Of a DNA stretch of 64,000 nucleotides, positions 25,563 to 37,000 are shown piece after piece. The notes under the pieces are model-generated. The model ran no database searches. It was not told the origin of the DNA and was given only the letters and a program-made list of their open reading frames with translations. A program made the translations under genes and the position numbers. The stretch's first letter is position 1; each line of letters starts with the position of its first letter. Origin of the DNA: Lottia gigantea (taxonomy: Eukaryota; Mollusca; Gastropoda; Lottiidae); contig NW_008707425.1 of NCBI RefSeq assembly GCF_000327385.1, forward strand, positions 3,556,660-3,620,659. Direction: 5' to 3'.

Positions 25563-25695
25563 ACACTCAATAGTTTGTCCATGCTGGCCTCATCTGGGGC
25601 TAATAAACCTTTTTCATCATCTAATATAGAAATCTACAAATTGTCAATAAATTCTTCAACTTCTTTGATAAATTTAGAAAATAATTCCTCTGTAA
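25563..25695 (-). pseudogene. protein-like fragment with one in-frame stop
   Basis: On the minus strand, 'LFSKFIKEVEEFIDNL', a stop, then 'ISILDDEKGLLAPDEAS', 'MDKLLSVLER'. The amphipathic, charged composition looks coding and differs from the neighbouring repeat. No family recognised. It could be a relic exon or a repeat-borne fragment; the 'tttgtag' at the stop could also be a splice acceptor. Confidence 0.3.
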
Positions 25696-26829
25696 TGAGA
25701 TAAATTAAACTACTGAGTATATGGAGAATAACAAGATAATTAATAAACAATAACAATCAATATCAAACTGAGTTTGAATTCACTCAAAATTCTCAACAAA
25801 TCAATGACATAGAAAAACTGAAAAAGTTTCCTTGTTGAAAGAAATTCGAAATCAAACAGATGAAGAATAAAAATGGAAGAAAATGAAATGTTTATAATAA
25901 GTTATCAAACATTAGAATAAAATGTTTATAACATATTGAGACAAACATTGACACTTTCTCTAAATCATAACATGTCTTATATTTTGACAATGTCTTTCAC
26001 ATTTTTGAAACATTTGTGATATTAAAAGTAAACAATTTTAAATTTTAAGTTGCTTCTTATTTATCTTGTGTATTTTCTCAACATAAATTCATTTAAACTA
26101 AATAAAAGCTATTATTGTATGTGGGAAGATTTCATTGATATTTGGACTGAAAACAAAGTGACTTGTGTTCGAAGCCTGGTAGGCGCCATGGATATATTTA
26201 AAGTGGTAATATTGGTAAACATCAAATATTTCAAAATATCCAAGGAAGATAAATCGAAAGTATTTTGATATCTCTTTTCAAATTATGAAATTTATTTGAT
26301 ATTTAGAATAGAAATTATGAATTTGCAACGTGTTATCTAATAGTCTCCTTTTAATTCTAGTGAAATATTGATCTTTTTGATCTGTACATGTGGTAGGCAC
26401 CATGGAGATATTTTAAGTGGTAACATTGTTAAACATCAAACATATTCAAGATATTCAATATTTGTTGGTAAAATAACAAAGTTTAAGATTATCAGATTAA
26501 AAGAAGTGGATTATCTCTAATTCATAGTTCACTATTGATATTGACAGCAAGTGGTACATTCTGTGTCTCGTCATTTCCAGATTGAATTAAATCAAAGCCT
26601 TAAATCACTTTCAGATTTTAATTTTTTATAGATCATATTAAGGCAAATTTACACAACGCCTAAAGGACCATGAGACCATTTTAAGATTAATCCAATCCCA
26701 AATCGAATCCTTATTCCACAATCAGTACCAATCTCCCAGTAGGAGTTACCACTGAAACGAAATTAATATTTTCGGTTCCTTTTATGAGATATATTAGCAA
26801 TGTTAAATAGTAAATCTTCTGAAACGAGA
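25685..26829. repeat. repeat mosaic upstream of copy B
   Basis: 25685-25985 duplicates 20877-21190. Blocks A (25873-25980), B (26172-26240) and C (26339-26590) follow in forward order, the same family that forms the long inverted repeat at 18.7-20.0 kb. 26590-26829 has no recognised content. Confidence 0.7.
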
Positions 26830-26967
26830 TAATTGGAACCACTGAGTATATGGAGAATAACAAGATAATTAATAAACAATAACAATCAATATCAAACTGA
26901 GTTTAAAGTAAACTATTTAATCTTCTGTTTGCTTAACAGTTTACAAACAAACTTCTTGACAGCTGAT

Positions 26968-26974
26968 TATAAAA
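26968..26974 (+). promoter_or_regulatory. TATA box of copy B
   Basis: TATAAAA 78 bases before the ATG, identical in position to copy A. It lies downstream of an in-frame ATG at 26929, so that ATG should not be in the mRNA. Confidence 0.6.
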
Positions 26975-27045
26975 TCAAGTGCAACTTTCTAAGATCTTCA
27001 GTATTCATTAACTCCTCTTACTTCCTACATAGCCATATTACAAAT

Positions 27046-29350
27046 ATGGAGTTCTTTCATAATCGTTCACAAAATCTAAATTTGAATAGTACTTTAAGAT
27101 ATGAGGACAGCTACGTCAATTCCTTACAATTTAATGGATATCAACTAATGCGACCATCTTCAGTGATCAATGACCCTGTTTTTGACAGTCATATACCATC
27201 AACACCACCTCATCTGCGAGTAGCATCACCTAAGACTCCCCCTACGGTCATCAGAAGGTATGTATTGTCCATATTATTAATCAATTTTAACATGATCTCA
27301 TTTTTGGTGTTCCAATAATTTCATATTTCAATATATAATAAGACTTGCTATTTCCTTTAATTCTGCATTTCCATGGATCAAAACACTAGCCAAAATGTCA
27401 ACATGTTATCAACTGCAATATACAATATTAAAAAGCTTACATAATGGTATTATTACGTACCACAATTAGTTGTCAGTCCGGTTACTTCTGACCCTTCATT
27501 CAATAAGACTTACCAATTAATATTGAAGTAACTGTATCGAGAAAAAACAGTTATTCGGTCTATAAAAGTAGAGGATATGAAAGAGGGCTAATTATGTAAA
27601 TATACCTGTAATGTCTAAATGAACACATGTTAATCGATTTCTTTATCAAATTAACAATTATTTAAGTAATAACCATCTGCTGCCCGTTGCTCACTATCAG
27701 CTAGTGTATCATAAGGTTTTGACCACCAACAAGTGTACTTGTGTTGAATCGTTTGGAATAATCATTCCTTTTCCTTACAGACGGTCATCTATATCATCCA
27801 CATCAAGCGGTATGAGTTCCTCTAGTACAGAATTAGATGAAAATAAATTGCAGCCATTTACAACCTATCGCTTGAAACCGATTTCACAAAAAGTCAAAAG
27901 CATGGTGGTAAGTTAATATTTATTGAACAATTTTCTTAGTATTGTTATTGAGGTTGACTCTGTTGAAATGAAGTGCGTGATATTAATTTCATTGTGCCAG
28001 AGTAAAGCAAGTACATGTCATTTAACTATTCTTTACCATGTTTTTCAGATGACTCTAACAGAAAGAGGACTGGTATGTCTCGAATTCTTAAAAGTGAAAA
28101 ATGGAATTGAAACTATTGTAGAGACATTTACAGTGTCACAGGATGGACAAGAGATTTCTATTATGTACCCAAGACAGAGCAACGAAGAATCAAACCACAA
28201 ACGGAATAAAGCCTATTCCATTCAAGAGCTTCCAGAAAGATTTCATAAGAAATATGATCACGCAAGAAAGTTTGTTACATTGATTCAATCAAAAACACCA
28301 AAAGTAACCATGTACAACCAACAAGCTAAATGTATGTTGATGGAAAATGCACCAATCGCCAGCTTTGAAATTCAATTTTATAATGGACGAAAGATAATCA
28401 ATAATTGGAGTGGTATGAAATTAGTAGATGAACAGCAGGGCAGTATTTTGTCTCTATCATCACCTAGAATTCAGCAACAATTCAGTAACGAAATCCAACA
28501 AATGATAAAGTTTGCCGAACAGTGTCAGCAACAATGTGTTCAATTTGAAGCTTTAATAAAATCTACTGCAAGCTGCGTTGATGATAAAAACGAACTGTTC
28601 CCAGTAATTATTGGAAAGTAAGTATAATTTATTCATTTCTCAATGCGATAATTCATTAAACTTTAAACATGACATTCTAGATGTTCCTCGTTTAACAAAC
28701 TGGGTCTGCTTTGTATTGAGTCAGCATTAAAATTGAATATCACAATATATTTCATGTCATATCTCACTTTTTTTCTAGGAAACCCACTTCTATTTCTGTG
28801 GTGGAGGAAGCAGTACCATTCCAACCTAAACCCAACCCAGTTAACATCAGTACCATAAGTAGTATCACATCAAGTAGTTGTTCTAGCTATTCGTCAGATG
28901 CAGGCAGTAGTGTCATCAGACAGATCAGAGTTCCTAATATTGGACTAGCCTCTCAACTCGATAATGGTGATATTTGGGTAGAATTTGAAGATGGAAGTCA
29001 GTTGGGTATCAAACCAACCGTCACAACTGTAACATATATCAACCAAACCGGTGTAATGACAAAGTAAGTGTAGTCTTTGAACTTTGAACTAATTGATGCA
29101 ACTTACTAATCAGCAACACGAATAAACCAGATTTCAGAAGCAAACGTATTCCTTAAACATATAACAATAAAAGAAAAATAGTTTTCTCGTTTTTCGATTT
29201 ATACTAAATGTTTAATTTTAATCTTTCAGATACAGAAAATCCCAGTCACTTCCAGACAACGTAAAAGCCAAACTTGCTTCTGTTCCAATAGTTCTTGAGC
29301 AGTTAATGACCTCACAGAAAGCAGAAACTATGTCTGAACAGAGTTATTAG
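27046..29350 (+). CDS. PLK4-like protein without kinase domain (copy B), 437 aa
   Basis: Exons 27046-27257, 27781-27907, 28049-28617, 28779-29063, 29230-29350; phases 2, 0, 2, 2 at the junctions, as in copy A. Domains are the same: unstructured Ser/Pro-rich N terminus, cryptic polo box (about residues 100-260), Ser-rich linker, polo box 3 (about 350-430). It differs from A by few residues, including two extra codons before the last intron (NQTGVMTK against NHVMTK). The frame is open throughout, so both copies look functional. The in-frame ATG 117 bases upstream is rejected because it precedes the TATA box and is absent from copy A. Confidence 0.9.
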
Positions 29351-29430
29351 AAATCAACATGTTACTTGGCATATTTATAGTTCTATATTATTGTTATGTT
29401 TTTGTTATTGTTATGGCATATTTTCATGAT

Positions 29431-32400
29431 ATTTGTTACCTTCATTCATTCTCCCATATTATATGATCGATCATGCTAAAATCATCAATTCTTTGTGATC
29501 AAATTTTACATTTCTTATTCGCTGTGATATTATTTTTTTAACAACGTCGTTAGCTTTTTGTGATAAAATTGTATATTTCTTGGTAACCTTGTTATCTTTC
29601 TGTGATACAATTGTATATTACGTTGTCAGAATCTGTGATAAAATCGAATATTTCATGATAACATCGTCAGTTCTCTGTGATATAATTAAAAAAAATAATG
29701 ATAACAAAGCAGTTTTCTTGTCTAAAAGTATGTACTTATAAGTTTTCTGTGATAATTTCTAATTGTATTGCAGATCGTACCGTTACCATATGAAAAAATT
29801 GTAAATTATATCATATTTATTATTTTCTGTGGTAAAATGTTGTATAAGTACTAATTGATGTTTACAAAATATCCCACTCAAAGATCAAATCAGTGATTTT
29901 CAGAATTCCATGTTGCATTGATGTATCAATTGTTCTGAAAAAGACTCTTCATACCAAAAAATCGACTTATAGAAAATACAAACGAGTAGGTTATGAATCT
30001 GTCGCGGAGAACTAATAACGATGCAAAAGCAGATGTTGACAACAAAAAATTTCGTTGATTTCCTGAATTCATGGAATCTTACGAAAAATAATATTCTGCT
30101 AGGAAATTCAAGAAATCACTGACATTCATCTTCGTGCAAGAAAAATCCTTTTCGGGAGTTATTCGTAGTGAATCGTGGACAGTACGAGAAAATACTATGT
30201 TAACTCACAGTTGATTGTATTTGTTTGAAATAAAAGAATGTTACAACGTATTAATATTTGATCTATAATCTCTGAAAGGGGCTAGACCTAGAATGACTGA
30301 TCTGAATTGGAGGTGATTGCTAACTAAGATATAGATAGGTACAAGGATCATAATAAAAAGATTAAATCTTTTATGGTTGTTCACAGTAATGTAGTTGTGT
30401 TATAAGGATGAGATGGGGTTCTCGTAATATGTGGTGTTGTGTTGTGCAATACCCGATAATACACAAAGAGCACGATCAAAATAAAACGTCTGGTGTGTCA
30501 GATTGGACCTGTACAGGCAATCATCTTGGTTAAACACATAGTGTTTGTTGTAGCAATCGGGAACCAATTCACTTATTCAAACCATAAATCTGACGATTTA
30601 CATAAGTTGGTGAATATTACCTTGAACGGATGTATTCTCAAATAATTAATAATAATAAACTCTTTATTTTACATGGGTCAGAATTTAACAATATATACAC
30701 AAAACTATAAATATCAAACATAAAAGAACACCACTGATACACCAATCCCTAAATTAGTCGAAACTGTGGCCTATCAACAAGTTTAAATAACGGGTGTAAT
30801 AGGATTGCTATAACAATCACACAGTGAATCAGTTCACCTGAACAACCATACAATCTAATCAGTTTATTATTGTAATTGGTACAATCAACGATAGAATACC
30901 GTGAGTGGTGGTACAAAATAATATTGGTTTGTGAAAATAAGTTAACAGGAAGGATTCCTATAATACGAGCAATTTACGGTTGATCGTTGCGATATGCATA
31001 TAGGAGGGTCATGGAAAAGGGAAATATTTGAATGATTAAATTGGTCTGAAAAATAAGGTCAATAAAAATAAAAGATCAATCCGGAATATTTATATATATG
31101 ATATTTAAAAAATATTCAAAGTCATCAAAATTTTATTGACCTATTCTATTAACTATAAACGGAAGTGATACCGAGAGTAGTTTAGGAATAGGCAATTAAA
31201 AAAAATTATTGAAATCATATTCAATCACAACAAACTGATCTAAAGAGATTATTTTTTGAAAACAAGTTGAATACAGCTCACCAGTACAACCTTAAACGTT
31301 TAAATTTCAATGATAGTTGATTAGTGCAATCATGAGAGTTGATAATGGGTCACCTATTTTCGTGTACAATGTATGATTTATAAATAAGTCGAGAAAAACA
31401 CGTATGGATACCAGGTGGTATAATTAACTTCTCTTAGTATTTATCTTTAATATCAATTCATTATAACTAGTGACAATTCCTTAAAAGAACCACGATTTTT
31501 TTTAAAAAAATAGTGACTGACAAAATAAGATACGTAGCGTGATTTATTGCTAAAAGTCACTGAAACAACATAAGAATATGGCCCACTTTGTGTTCCATAA
31601 AAATTTTCTGCTGACACGGAATCCGCTAGTTGATCACGTAACTTCATTCGTTGCACTACATTCTAGCAGACGACACTTGGAATTCCGATTACCGCTTGGG
31701 TTATAAGGAAATTCGGCCGATAAAAAATGGTGACGTTTGGTAATAACTGAAATCCGCCATTTTGTATTTGTCAAAGTATACATTAATACATTTGACCTTG
31801 CTTGAAACTGCTGAAATCATTCTACTAGCTGATATTGTACAGAAAACCCATGTTTATCAAAACAAGCAAATACGGAGGTCACGCGAGGTCGGACATGTAA
31901 ATTATTAATCATCTCCGAAAATGCACGAAAAATAGGTTACCACGAAATTAGGTTACTTGACTAATTATATATTACATCCTCAATCCCCTGTACTGGTGGA
32001 AAGGGGTGAGAATCTTTCGAAAGCTCAGCATCAACATCTAAGATAACGAAGACGATAAAACAAATAAAGCAGTTTACATTAAATTTAAAGTTAGTCCGTG
32101 GGCGCGGGACAACTACACAACTTTTTACAAACACTATTATTATTGACCAATGATGTGAAAAATTAACTTTTAACCTTACGTGGCACTCAAATAAAAACGA
32201 AATTGCTTTATACATCGTCAATTTAAAAGAAATGAATTGAGTTTTACGTCCGCCCTATTTGTAAGCACCATGCAAGTTGCAATGAGGGAAATTTTGCCAG
32301 GACAGCGACATTAGCATGCTCTTCGATTTGCAACTGTCGGAGGATCTTCGTACATAGCCTGTAGCACACGGGGCCCCGGTTTATTGTCCCATCAGAAAGA

Positions 32401-33960
32401 CTAAACATTCTTTTCATGTCAGCCCTCTTACCTGCATCACTGATGGGTGGAAACCGGATTGAAAAAAATCAAAAGTTATTATCCCGAACTATGCCGAGAT
32501 TGGACCCTATAAGCGCCTAACTCACTGAACCACCACGATGGGAAAGGACTTGCTTTTAATCAAACTTCTATACAAACATCAAACGAATAATTTCACTTAA
32601 ATTAAAATATATTTATATATTACTGGTCATAAAATTTTTTAAATTGCTAACTGTGATTTCAAGAAATATTCAGATCACTACTTGATATATAAACACTGTT
32701 AAGAGGCTGTTAAACTTATTTTCATGTGACATTAAGTATTTCTAAATGTAGTAAAATTGGATTTATAAATAAAACAACCGCTTCAAAACAAAATCAAAAT
32801 ATGATCTTTACATAAGTAGCTCCATATACAATTTAATGACGATCTGAGAGGATTAATTAAATACTTGATGTCAATTTCTCTAAAGTACACTTTAAGGTGC
32901 AGCGAGATTATTCCTCCATTCTGGTGTATGCTTGCATTATTTATCAAGGATGTGGCACGTTTTTCCTCTTCTCGTTTTCTTTCTGTCTAGATTTTAATAC
33001 CGATCGTCCTTTCATATTTTCTCTCTATTACCCCTTTCAAGATTCTTGATCGATTTCATTATCCTCCGCCCCTTTAAATCTTTACTAATTTTGGATTTTC
33101 TCCTAGATTGTCCTTGCAATCTTTATCGTGATGGAAAATATAACCTGTTTGAATAGAAAGCTTTAAGTTTAATTGTCAGATAATTTTAAGCTTGACTACA
33201 AAGCGCCTCATTACCCACAAAAACATCACCCTCCAGGTTGAATACCTTTGTTCTAGAATTTGCAATTTAATGTTATAATCACGCAGATCTATTTTGAAAT
33301 TTTTTTGATATTTATCCATTGATTCTCAAGTAGGGTTATGATGAAATTATCATGTGATATCTATGTTATTTTGATTTCTATCTTTATAGGGGCAGTGTTA
33401 ACTTTTTAGGTCTGGAAAGTAAGGCGATCGAATTAACGTTCAAAATCTACAATTGCCCAATCTGAAAGATTCAACTTACAGTATCTTCCCATTAATATTT
33501 ATAACGGCAACAACTATTTAAAGTGTTAAAAGTAAACGTAAAACTTTTTCACCCAACATGCAGTTTTAACTTCACTTTACGACTATGATAATGAGATCGA
33601 AAGTTATTAATGAGGAATAGAAGCAAATAAATAAGGTGATTAACACTAGCAGGTTAGCAGGGTCCAGTAGGACTGACAGAAATTTTTAGAATACATTGAA
33701 AATTAGGAATATAAAGGGGTATTGATTACTGCAATCAATAACAATTGATAAGCTTTTTTCAAGCAATATACCGCACACTGTTTCTGCTAACTACTCACAA
33801 ATACATAAACAGCATGATACGTTTTCATTCAATACCAATTAGTAGGTAAAGTCTTACTGATTTATTCAATCAAGTTGGAACGATTGGGTAGAAGTTGGTT
33901 GGATGCGCCGGTAACCCTGGGTGAGTAGATATTGTCGGTCGTTCTTTAATCGATTAGGTA
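29431..33960. other. intergenic between copy B and PLK4
   Basis: 29480-29700 holds degenerate units of the 42-bp repeat. 30230-32250 is AT-rich without recognisable genes. A SINE lies at 32267-32540. No kinase-like exon is visible upstream of copy B in this interval, nor upstream of copy A. Confidence 0.5.
32267..32540 (-). mobile_element. tRNA-derived SINE, copy 1
   Basis: The reverse strand begins with 'tggttcagtgagttaggcgc', a pol III box A-like head, followed by a degraded box B, then a body shared with 47836-48102: 'ccggtttccacccatcagtg', 'gggctgacat'-type text and a tail 'gtcctggcaaaatttccctc'. Diverged from its partner, so an old insertion. Confidence 0.75.
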
Positions 33961-33979
33961 CTTAGGGCTTAGCACAATG

Positions 33980-34010
33980 ATTGGTCACATGACCTCTAAG
34001 TATATATAGA
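33980..34010 (+). promoter_or_regulatory. candidate PLK4 promoter elements
   Basis: An inverted CCAAT box (ATTGG, 33980-33984) directly followed by an E-box of the TCACATGA type (33985-33992), and a TATA-like 'tatatataga' at 34001, about 62 bases before the ATG. Position and clustering are the only support. Confidence 0.35.
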
Positions 34011-34062
34011 AAATTTACCTCAAATATCACCAGAATTAAAAATTATATATTTACAACTAAAA

Positions 34063-37000
34063 ATGGCATCGGAAAAGCCAGATATTTCGGAACAAAATGT
34101 AACAAAAGAGAATGCCAACATAAAAGATAGTTTAGCGGTAAATTTTTAATCATAATCAAATCGTTATTTGATAAAAACAATGAAAACTATAACAAAATAT
34201 TGACTTTTTGAACCTATATTATGTCTTGAATTTCAAATTTATTAATTTCAGAATTACCAGATATTCAACCAACTTGGAAATGGAGGCTTTGCTAATGTTT
34301 ATAGAGGTCTAGCAAATAAAACAGGTCAACCTGTAGCAATTAAATTGGTAAGTATATAACACCACAGAGGAATAAAATGTTTTTCAACTTGGGAAGGTGA
34401 AATCCGAATAACCGAAATTAAAATTGGAATGAGACAAATTCATTAGTAAATTTCAGTGAGAATAACATGGGACTTGCAAGTAAAAAAAAGATTAATTGTA
34501 GGCTATTATTCTATTTTTCAGATTGACAAGAAAATTATGAAAGAAAAGGGGATGACTGAAAGAGTAAAAAAAGAGGTTGAAATTCATTCTAGATTGAAAC
34601 ACTCTTCGATATTAGAGGTAACTTTGATAATATGCTCAAGTTAAAAAAATAGCAATTTTTGACATTGGTAACACTTGTACCTTTTAGACATTGGTAACAT
34701 TTGTACCTTTTTTTACATTGGTAACATTTGTACCTATTTTACATTGGCAGCACTTGTTAACACTTGTGCTTTTTTTTACATTGTTAACACTTGTGCTTTT
34801 TTTCTTACATTGGTAACACCTGTGCTATTTTTTTTACATTGGTAACACTTGTGCCTTTTTGGCATTTGTAACAATTGTACCTTTGGTACTTTTGTACCTT
34901 TTTTTTTACATTTGTAACACTTTTGCCTTTTTGATCTCGGTAACACATGTGCCCTTTTGACATTGGCAACACTTGTACACTTACAATTAATACAAGTTAA
35001 AATTCCAGGTTGATAAATTGAAGCAAATGAAATGTTAACATGGTCATAAATTTTTCATTTTATCGATTTCAGCTTTACAGTTATTTTGAAGATGCTGACT
35101 ATGTATATTTAGTACTGGAAATTTGTGAAAATGGTGAATTGTACAAATATCTTCAAAATAATGGCAAGATTTTGAGCGAAGAAAAGGCCAAAGATTTCTT
35201 ATACCAAATAGTACAGGGATTGCTCTATCTACATTCACATGGTATATTACACCGTGATTTAAAACTATCCAATATACTTATTACTTCAGATAATAAATTG
35301 GTAAGCATCATTCATAAATTCGATAAATATTCATATAAATCCACTTCAGTCTGCTTCATTTCCATCTCATTTATTTCATTTCCTTTTTATCTCATTTATT
35401 TCATTTCCTTTTTATCTCATTTATTTCATTTCCTTTTTATCTCATTTATTTCATTTATAAAACTAATTCATCTAAATTTTTCGTTAAATGTTCGCTATAT
35501 AAACCGGAATATATAAACTGTTCATTGATTAAATATTTATAAAAATGAGTGACAATAATGAATTGTTTTTCGTTTTTAGAAAATTGCTGATTTTGGATTA
35601 GCAACTCAATTGTCTATTGCTGGAGAAAAGAGATATACAATGTGTGGAACTCCAAACTATATTTCACCGTAAGAACTATTTTATTTACAATTATAAGTGT
35701 TCTATCTTCTCGGTGTACAAAGGTGTTCCTTGATATTGCTTTTGTTCCTTTGATTTAACTCAATATTCTCTTTTTGCCTTTCATAGAAACATTTGCTTAT
35801 ATTGAATCTTAGGAAATATTGATAAAAATGTTACACTTTCGTTTCCGTCTATGTGCGATGTCTGTCTGTAAGGGTATTTTTAACTTAGGGCCTAGTGTTT
35901 TACTTTTTTTTGTTGTTGTATGTTTTATCATTAGTGAAATATTTCTATCTAATTTCAGTGAAGTTGTCACACGATCTGCCCATGGTTTAGAAGCTGATGT
36001 ATGGTCTCTAGGGTGTATGTTGTATACATTTCTAGTGGGGAAACCCCCTTTTGATACCAATACTATAACCCATACTTTGAATAAAGTTGTCTCTGCAGAA
36101 TACAAAGTTCCTAAACATTTATCTTTAAAGGCCAGAGATTTAATTAGATTGTTATTGCAGAAAATACCAAAAGACAGAATTGCTCTTAAAGGTAATTAGC
36201 TTTAACATTCGTGAATTAAAATATTTGTTGGGAGTATGTGTAATCCGCTAGTCGGCGAGACAGAAAATAAGTGATGAAGATATTAAAATTTACCCCCCAT
36301 AAATAAAATAAATTTGTATTTTCAGATATCCCATACCACCCGTTCATGGTAAAGGAAGCCGCTGACCCGAAACCCCAGGAGATTGATCAGGTGCGTCAAT
36401 AATATGTTTCATTATACAGAGATAAACTTATTTAGATTATCGGCTTAAATTGTGGATTATCGATTGAAACAAATCAGTATTTGAAAATCCCTGGTATATC
36501 GTCAACTGTAAAAACGATGTCAATGTCATGTCGCCTGTCAACAAACCTTGGCAATGATTTAGACTGTTTTAGGCAATCCTGGTTGTATAAACATAAAGGT
36601 TTACATAAAAATATTACGCAAGGAGAACACTTATGCCCATATCATTTTTTATTAATCTACAAAATACTTTCAAAAAGTAAAAATCTTAATTTTTTTTTTT
36701 AGAAAATTAAAAGCACTTTAAAGTAGTCTTTTGAATCGGCAAAGTGTGGGATTTCACTAAATACTTGATCGAACTAATCATTGAGATAATGGGATTATCA
36801 GGATTAACGTGTTAAAGATAAATCAATGGATGGGATTAGCAATACTATCATTAGTAGTTCATTATACTCTGTAATTCGCTTGATTGTTGAATTAGTAAAT
36901 ATATAAACAATTTACCGTTTACTAACAGTTTTGTTGAAATTATTGCTTGGCAACGTAAAATTCATTTCCGTAATAGTACAAATGCTTGAATGAAAACTGT

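Larger units (their letters stand above)
26830..29430 (+). repeat. tandem segmental duplication, unit 2 (partner 21776-24790)
   Basis: Second copy of the block carrying promoter, five exons and 3' flank. Compared with unit 1 it lacks the duplicated exon and has slightly shorter intron 1 (523 against 550 nt). Confidence 0.9.

Noticed and set aside
25016-25573. 185-codon plus-strand frame and 123-codon minus-strand frame
   Set aside because: Both are produced by a 42-bp tandem repeat whose period is a multiple of three; no start context, splice structure or non-repeat coding part.
26929-27045. Upstream ATG giving copy B a 39-residue N-terminal extension
   Set aside because: It lies upstream of the TATA box shared with copy A, and copy A does not have the matching frame.
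36481-36702. Possible extra PLK4 exon in intron 7
   Set aside because: Open frame but no suitable donor and no similarity to PLK4; neighbouring exons join in phase without it.
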